This document shows, piece by piece, positions 6,968 through 9,912 of a stretch of DNA of 9,912 bases (the first letter of the stretch is position 1; every line of letters begins with the position of its first letter). Source of the DNA: Pullilachnospira_A gallistercoris (lineage in GTDB: Bacteria > Bacillota > Clostridia > Lachnospirales > Lachnospiraceae); assembly GCA_018712125.1 (NCBI GenBank), contig DVHM01000044.1, forward strand, positions 1-9,912, written 5' to 3'. The notes under the pieces are model-generated. The model had not been told where the DNA came from and did no database searches. It saw only the letters and a list, made by a program, of their open reading frames with translations. Position numbers and translations under genes: made by a program.

Positions 6968-6973
6968 CCGCTG

Positions 6974-7171
6974 TTATGAGGACTTCAGCCGTCCATAAGC
7001 GCTGAGCATATACAGCCCGCTGAGACCTACCAGTGCGTATACGATACGCGAGATCCAGGACATATTGCCGAAGATAAACGCCACCAGGTCAAATTGGAAA
7101 AATCCGATCAGGCCCCAGTTGACAGCGCCGATAATAACCAGCGTCAGCAAGGTGTAATCTAATGCTTTCAT
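6974..7171 (-). CDS. DUF378 family small membrane protein
   Basis: The 65-residue protein starts MKALDYTLLTLVIIGAVNWG and has two predicted membrane helices, at about residues 5-27 and 38-57. The GAVNWGL motif in helix 1, the FDLVAFIFG segment between the helices, and RIVYALVGLSGLY in helix 2 are characteristic of DUF378 proteins. The function of the family is not known. The start is set by AGGAGG (7178-7183 on the + strand as CCTCCT) six bases upstream of the ATG. The frame is open further upstream, but that stretch overlaps the next gene's promoter and has no such site. It is convergent with the wall operon and divergent from the HlyD-like gene, so it is its own transcription unit. No link to wall synthesis or division can be read from its sequence. 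Confidence 0.88.
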   Translation of the reverse strand: MKALDYTLLTLVIIGAVNWGLIGFFQFDLVAFIFGNMSWISRIVYALVGLSGLYMLSAYGRLKSS

Positions 7172-7234
7172 GGTATACCTCCTTTTTGGATAGTATGGTA
7201 CAAATTTCTTCCGATTATGTATGCCATGGCAACA

Positions 7235-7263
7235 TTGTCTTTCCCCGGAAAAAATGATAGAAT
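7235..7263 (+). promoter_or_regulatory. Promoter of the HlyD-like/yggS/sepF unit
   Basis: A -35 box TTGTCT (7235-7240) and a -10 box TAGAAT (7258-7263) are separated by exactly 17 bases, and TGA just before the -10 adds the extended -10 TGn element. This is a housekeeping sigma-A type promoter. Transcription would start near 7270, leaving a leader of roughly 20 bases that holds the AGGAG site of the first gene. Confidence 0.7.
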
Positions 7264-7276
7264 GGTAAACGAAAGC

Positions 7277-7291
7277 AGGAGAGCGCTCGTG
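7277..7291 (+). promoter_or_regulatory. Ribosome binding site fixing a GTG start for the HlyD-like gene
   Basis: AGGAG at 7277-7281 lies seven bases before the GTG at 7289. The frame also holds ATG codons at 7217 and 7262, but these fall upstream of the expected transcription start and have no ribosome binding site, so GTG is preferred. Confidence 0.8.
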
Positions 7292-8671
7292 AAAAAGAAA
7301 AACGACAAGATTATCAAATTTCACAGACAGATTCACATCAATATCGGCGTCATCATTTTCGGTGTCATACTGATCTACGTAATCTTTCATGTATTTTCCT
7401 TTCTGACTTCAAAAAATATTACCGTCTATGAGGTCAATGAGGGTACGATTGCCGAAAATCAGGAATATCAGGCCCTGGCAATACGCCAGGAACAGATTGT
7501 GACGGCGCCTGTTGCCGGCGATATTTTCTATTTTACGCCGGATATCAGCAGGGCAGGGGTACGCACCCGCATCTGTTCCATCGACACCACCGGCGAGATT
7601 ACCGATGAGCTGACGGCGGGAGCTTCCGATGTGGTGGACACGGAAGCACTGGATTTATCCCGGGTATCCTCCTCCATCGGAACCTTTTCCGGAGAGTACA
7701 CCGATATGGATTTTCAGAAGGTATACGCCTTCAAGAATTCTCTGACTGCTGAAATCCAACAGCTCAGCAGCGAGTATCTGCTTCAGCAGCTCGCGGACCA
7801 GGTGGCGACAGCTTCCTCGGCGGGCACCTTTCATATGCTCTACGCCCAGACACCGGGGCTGGTCGTCTACCAGACGGATGGATATGAATCGGTCACTGCC
7901 GACAATTTTACCGAGGAAGACCTGGATCCCTCGCGGGTAACTGTCACAGACCTGAAGGGACAGGAGAGCGTGACAGAAGGACAGGCCGTGTACAAGCTGG
8001 TCACTTCCGACCACTGGGAGCTTATCGCGGAAATCGACGAGGAGACCGCCTCAAAATACGAAGATGGGGAGTATGTAGAGATCCGCTTCCCGGAGGACCA
8101 GTCCACCACATGGGCCCAATGTCAGATTCAACAGAAGGAGGATCGGTATTATCTGATTCTCTCCATGCACGATTCCATGGATCGGTATGCTTCCTCCCGC
8201 TTTATCCATATAGAGATCCTGTCCGACTCGGAAACGGGGCTGAAAATTCCCAATTCCGCCATAACGGAAAAAGAATTTTTTACCATTCCAAGAGATTATT
8301 TCTATCAGGGAAATAATTCCAGCGACTGGGGCGTTCTGGCAAAGTCGGAGAAGGGCGACGACGAATTTATCATTCCTACGATCTACTATGAAACCGAGGA
8401 CTATTACTATGTGGATCCCCAGGATCTTCCGAGGGGAACCACGCTGCAGAAACCGGATTCCCAGGATTCCTATCTTGTCGGTTCCGAGACCGCGACTTTG
8501 CAGGGGGTATACAATGTCAATAAGGGTTACGCGGTTTTCAAACAGATCGATATCCTGTCCCAGACAGAGGAGTATACAATCGTAGCGTCAGGTACCTCCT
8601 ACGGCATCGCTCTCTATGACCACATTGTATTGCAGGGCGATGAAGTGGAGGAAAATGATATGATATATTAA
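7289..8671 (+). CDS. HlyD-like membrane-anchored adaptor (periplasmic-adaptor type) protein
   Basis: The 460-residue product has a short basic cytoplasmic N-terminus (KKKNDKIIKFHRQ), one membrane helix at about 17-39, and an extracellular remainder. Just after the helix comes a lipoyl-like half motif (TAPVAGDIF, from residue 72), then a stretch likely to be helical (about 125-180), then a second lipoyl-like half (PGLVVYQTDGYE, about 189-200) and a long beta-rich C-terminal part ending YDHIVLQGDEV. This is the layout of HlyD-type membrane fusion proteins, which bridge transporters in many bacteria. No transporter or outer-membrane component is nearby, and a Firmicute of this type should have no outer membrane. 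It starts the transcription unit and lies 22 bases upstream of yggS, in the neighbourhood of sepF, so a role in division or envelope assembly is possible but is inference only. Confidence 0.75.
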   Translation: MKKKNDKIIKFHRQIHINIGVIIFGVILIYVIFHVFSFLTSKNITVYEVNEGTIAENQEYQALAIRQEQIVTAPVAGDIFYFTPDISRAGVRTRICSIDTTGEITDELTAGASDVVDTEALDLSRVSSSIGTFSGEYTDMDFQKVYAFKNSLTAEIQQLSSEYLLQQLADQVATASSAGTFHMLYAQTPGLVVYQTDGYESVTADNFTEEDLDPSRVTVTDLKGQESVTEGQAVYKLVTSDHWELIAEIDEETASKYEDGEYVEIRFPEDQSTTWAQCQIQQKEDRYYLILSMHDSMDRYASSRFIHIEILSDSETGLKIPNSAITEKEFFTIPRDYFYQGNNSSDWGVLAKSEKGDDEFIIPTIYYETEDYYYVDPQDLPRGTTLQKPDSQDSYLVGSETATLQGVYNVNKGYAVFKQIDILSQTEEYTIVASGTSYGIALYDHIVLQGDEVEENDMIY

Positions 8672-8693
8672 TTTAGACATGAGGTGAGATACA

Positions 8694-9389
8694 ATGGTAA
8701 AGGAACATCTGAAACTTGTAGAAGAAAATATTCAAAAGGCCTGTGAAAAGGCAGGGCGTGACCGAAGCGACGTCACACTGATCGCGGTCAGCAAGACCAA
8801 GCCCGTGGAGATGCTTCAGGAGGCATACGATGCCGGGGCAAGGGATTTCGGCGAAAACAAAGTCCAGGAGATGATGGACAAAATTCCGGTTCTCCCGGAA
8901 GATATCCGCTGGCATATGATCGGACACCTCCAGCGCAACAAGGTCAAATATGTGGTGGGACAGGCCGCTCTGATTCATTCCGTGGACACTTACCGGCTGG
9001 CTGAGGAGATCAATATCCAGGCGAAAAAGAAGGGTATCTGCATGCCTGTATTGATCGAGGTAAATATCGCCGGAGAGGCGAGCAAATTCGGCGTCCGGCC
9101 GGAGGATACGCTTCAGCTTGTGAAAGATATCTCCACGCTGGAAAATGTAAAAATTCAGGGCCTGATGACCGTTGCCCCCTATGTGGAAGATCCGGAGGAA
9201 AACCGCGGCTGCTTCCGCAAAATTAAGGATTTATCTGTTGACATAGCTGCGCAAAACATTGATAATGTATCTATGAATATCCTGTCTATGGGAATGACGG
9301 GAGATTACATGGTTGCCATTGAAGAGGGCGCCACTATGGTGCGTGTCGGCACCGGTATTTTTGGAGAGAGAAACTACCAGAGAAAATAG
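8694..9389 (+). CDS. yggS: YggS/YlmE/PROSC family pyridoxal phosphate homeostasis protein
   Basis: The protein binds pyridoxal 5'-phosphate and helps keep free PLP at safe levels; it has a single-domain TIM barrel like alanine racemase N-domains and no known catalytic reaction. At 231 residues it is of normal length. The PLP-binding lysine is Lys34 in AVSKTKP, equivalent to Lys36 of E. coli YggS. Other family motifs follow in order: FGENKVQE, WHMIGHLQRNK, IHSVD, VLIEVNIAGEASKFG, GLMTVAPY, SMGMTGDY and VRVGTGIFGERNY. GAGGTGA six bases before the ATG sets the start. It lies 22 bases after the HlyD-like gene and 14 before sepF. In Firmicutes this gene (ylmE) commonly sits just before sepF (ylmF), as here. 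All expected motifs are intact. Confidence 0.96.
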   Translation: MVKEHLKLVEENIQKACEKAGRDRSDVTLIAVSKTKPVEMLQEAYDAGARDFGENKVQEMMDKIPVLPEDIRWHMIGHLQRNKVKYVVGQAALIHSVDTYRLAEEINIQAKKKGICMPVLIEVNIAGEASKFGVRPEDTLQLVKDISTLENVKIQGLMTVAPYVEDPEENRGCFRKIKDLSVDIAAQNIDNVSMNILSMGMTGDYMVAIEEGATMVRVGTGIFGERNYQRK

Positions 9390-9403
9390 GAGAGTTATTC
9401 AAT

Positions 9404-9912
9404 ATGAAAGCATTTGATAAACTGCTGGATTTCATGCGTCTCGGCGATGATGAAGATTACTACGATGATGAGGACGAGCTCTACGATGACGAGGATCTTC
9501 CTGAAGAGCAGGAGAACTCCTCCTTTCATCTTTTTGGCTCCAGGAACCGCGAGGAGGAAGAAGAGGACAGAACCCCCGAGAAGAAGAGCGCTGTGAGAGA
9601 GAAGGCCGCTCCGAAAAGTTCAAGCAAAATAACACCTATGCGCAGTGGAAGGAAGGCGAGTTCTGTGAGTATGGAAGTCTGTGTAATCAAACCTACCTCT
9701 TTCGAGGATGCAAGAGAAATTTCTGAGACGCTTCTGGCGGATCGGACTGTCATTTTAAATATGGAGGGAATGGATCTCGGCCTTGCCCAGAGAATCATCG
9801 ACTTTACCTCCGGCTGCTGCTATGCCATTGACGGCAATCTTCAGAAGATCAGCAATTACATATTTATCATTACGCCGGAGAGTGTGGATATTTCAGGGGA
9901 TTTTCAGGAGAT
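9404..9912 (+). CDS. sepF: Cell division protein SepF (partial, runs off the window end)
   Basis: SepF polymerises on the inner face of the membrane and anchors and aligns FtsZ filaments at the septum. The 169 complete codons visible show an N-terminal amphipathic membrane-binding helix (KAFDKLLDFMRL), a long linker (about 14-85) that is first very acidic (residues 15-37) and then basic and serine-rich, and the core domain from about residue 92: VCVIKPTSFEDAREI, ILNMEGMDLGLAQRIIDFTSG, CYAIDGNLQKI and IFIITPESVDISG. The start has AGGAGAG at 9388-9394, overlapping the yggS stop, with a 9-base spacer. No in-frame stop occurs before the window ends. The core is close to its end, so probably only a short tail is missing. 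The yggS neighbour supports the call. Confidence 0.93.
   Translation, partial: MKAFDKLLDFMRLGDDEDYYDDEDELYDDEDLPEEQENSSFHLFGSRNREEEEEDRTPEKKSAVREKAAPKSSSKITPMRSGRKASSVSMEVCVIKPTSFEDAREISETLLADRTVILNMEGMDLGLAQRIIDFTSGCCYAIDGNLQKISNYIFIITPESVDISGDFQE
9461..9496 (+). repeat. Imperfect 21-base tandem repeat in the sepF acidic linker
   Basis: Two adjacent copies start TACGATGA and encode YDDEDEL (residues 20-26) and YDDEDL (residues 27-32). The difference is one lost codon and several silent changes. It expands the acidic linker; length variation between related strains would be expected if it is unstable. Confidence 0.6.

Noticed and set aside
7172..7390. Longer N-terminus for the DUF378 protein
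   Set aside because: It would run through the promoter and start of the HlyD-like gene; the ATG at 7171 has a near-perfect AGGAGG site.

Overview
The window looks like a chromosomal cell-envelope and cell-division region from a Clostridia-type Firmicute, most likely a Lachnospiraceae member. This is inferred from the gene order (mreD, mrdA, minC, minD, rodA, mgsA, dac, then yggS and sepF), the AGGAGG-type ribosome binding sites, the unusually long PBP2 and the moderate GC content. There is no sign of phage, insertion sequence, CRISPR array, RNA gene or recent transfer. All coding regions look intact except for the two cut by the window edges.

Region 1 (1-6910, + strand) is one tightly packed operon: the end of mreD, then PBP2 (mrdA), minC, minD, rodA, an mgsA-family gene and a penicillin-binding D,D-carboxypeptidase. 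Neighbours overlap or are separated by at most 26 bases, so co-transcription and partial translational coupling are likely. MreD, PBP2 and RodA form the elongation machine: RodA polymerises glycan strands and PBP2 cross-links them. MinC and MinD place the division site, and the carboxypeptidase trims peptide stems. The operon ends in two back-to-back hairpins, the second followed by a T-run.

Region 2 (6974-7171, - strand) is a single small gene for a two-helix DUF378 membrane protein, convergent with region 1.

Region 3 (7235-9912, + strand) starts with a good extended -10 promoter and encodes an HlyD-like membrane-anchored adaptor protein, YggS (pyridoxal-phosphate homeostasis) and SepF (FtsZ membrane anchor, cut by the window end). 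It is a second division-related transcription unit.

Points that stand out: (a) minE is missing from its expected place between minD and rodA, and the MinD here is divergent and ends before the usual C-terminal membrane-targeting helix; (b) the methylglyoxal-synthase homologue has Thr and Arg where the E. coli enzyme has Asp71 and His98, and its C-terminus is short, so it may not make methylglyoxal; (c) PBP2 carries an extra block of about 250 residues next to its transpeptidase domain; (d) the carboxypeptidase seems to be an N-terminal lipoprotein lacking the usual C-terminal anchor domain; (e) an HlyD-type adaptor with no visible transporter partner heads the sepF unit.
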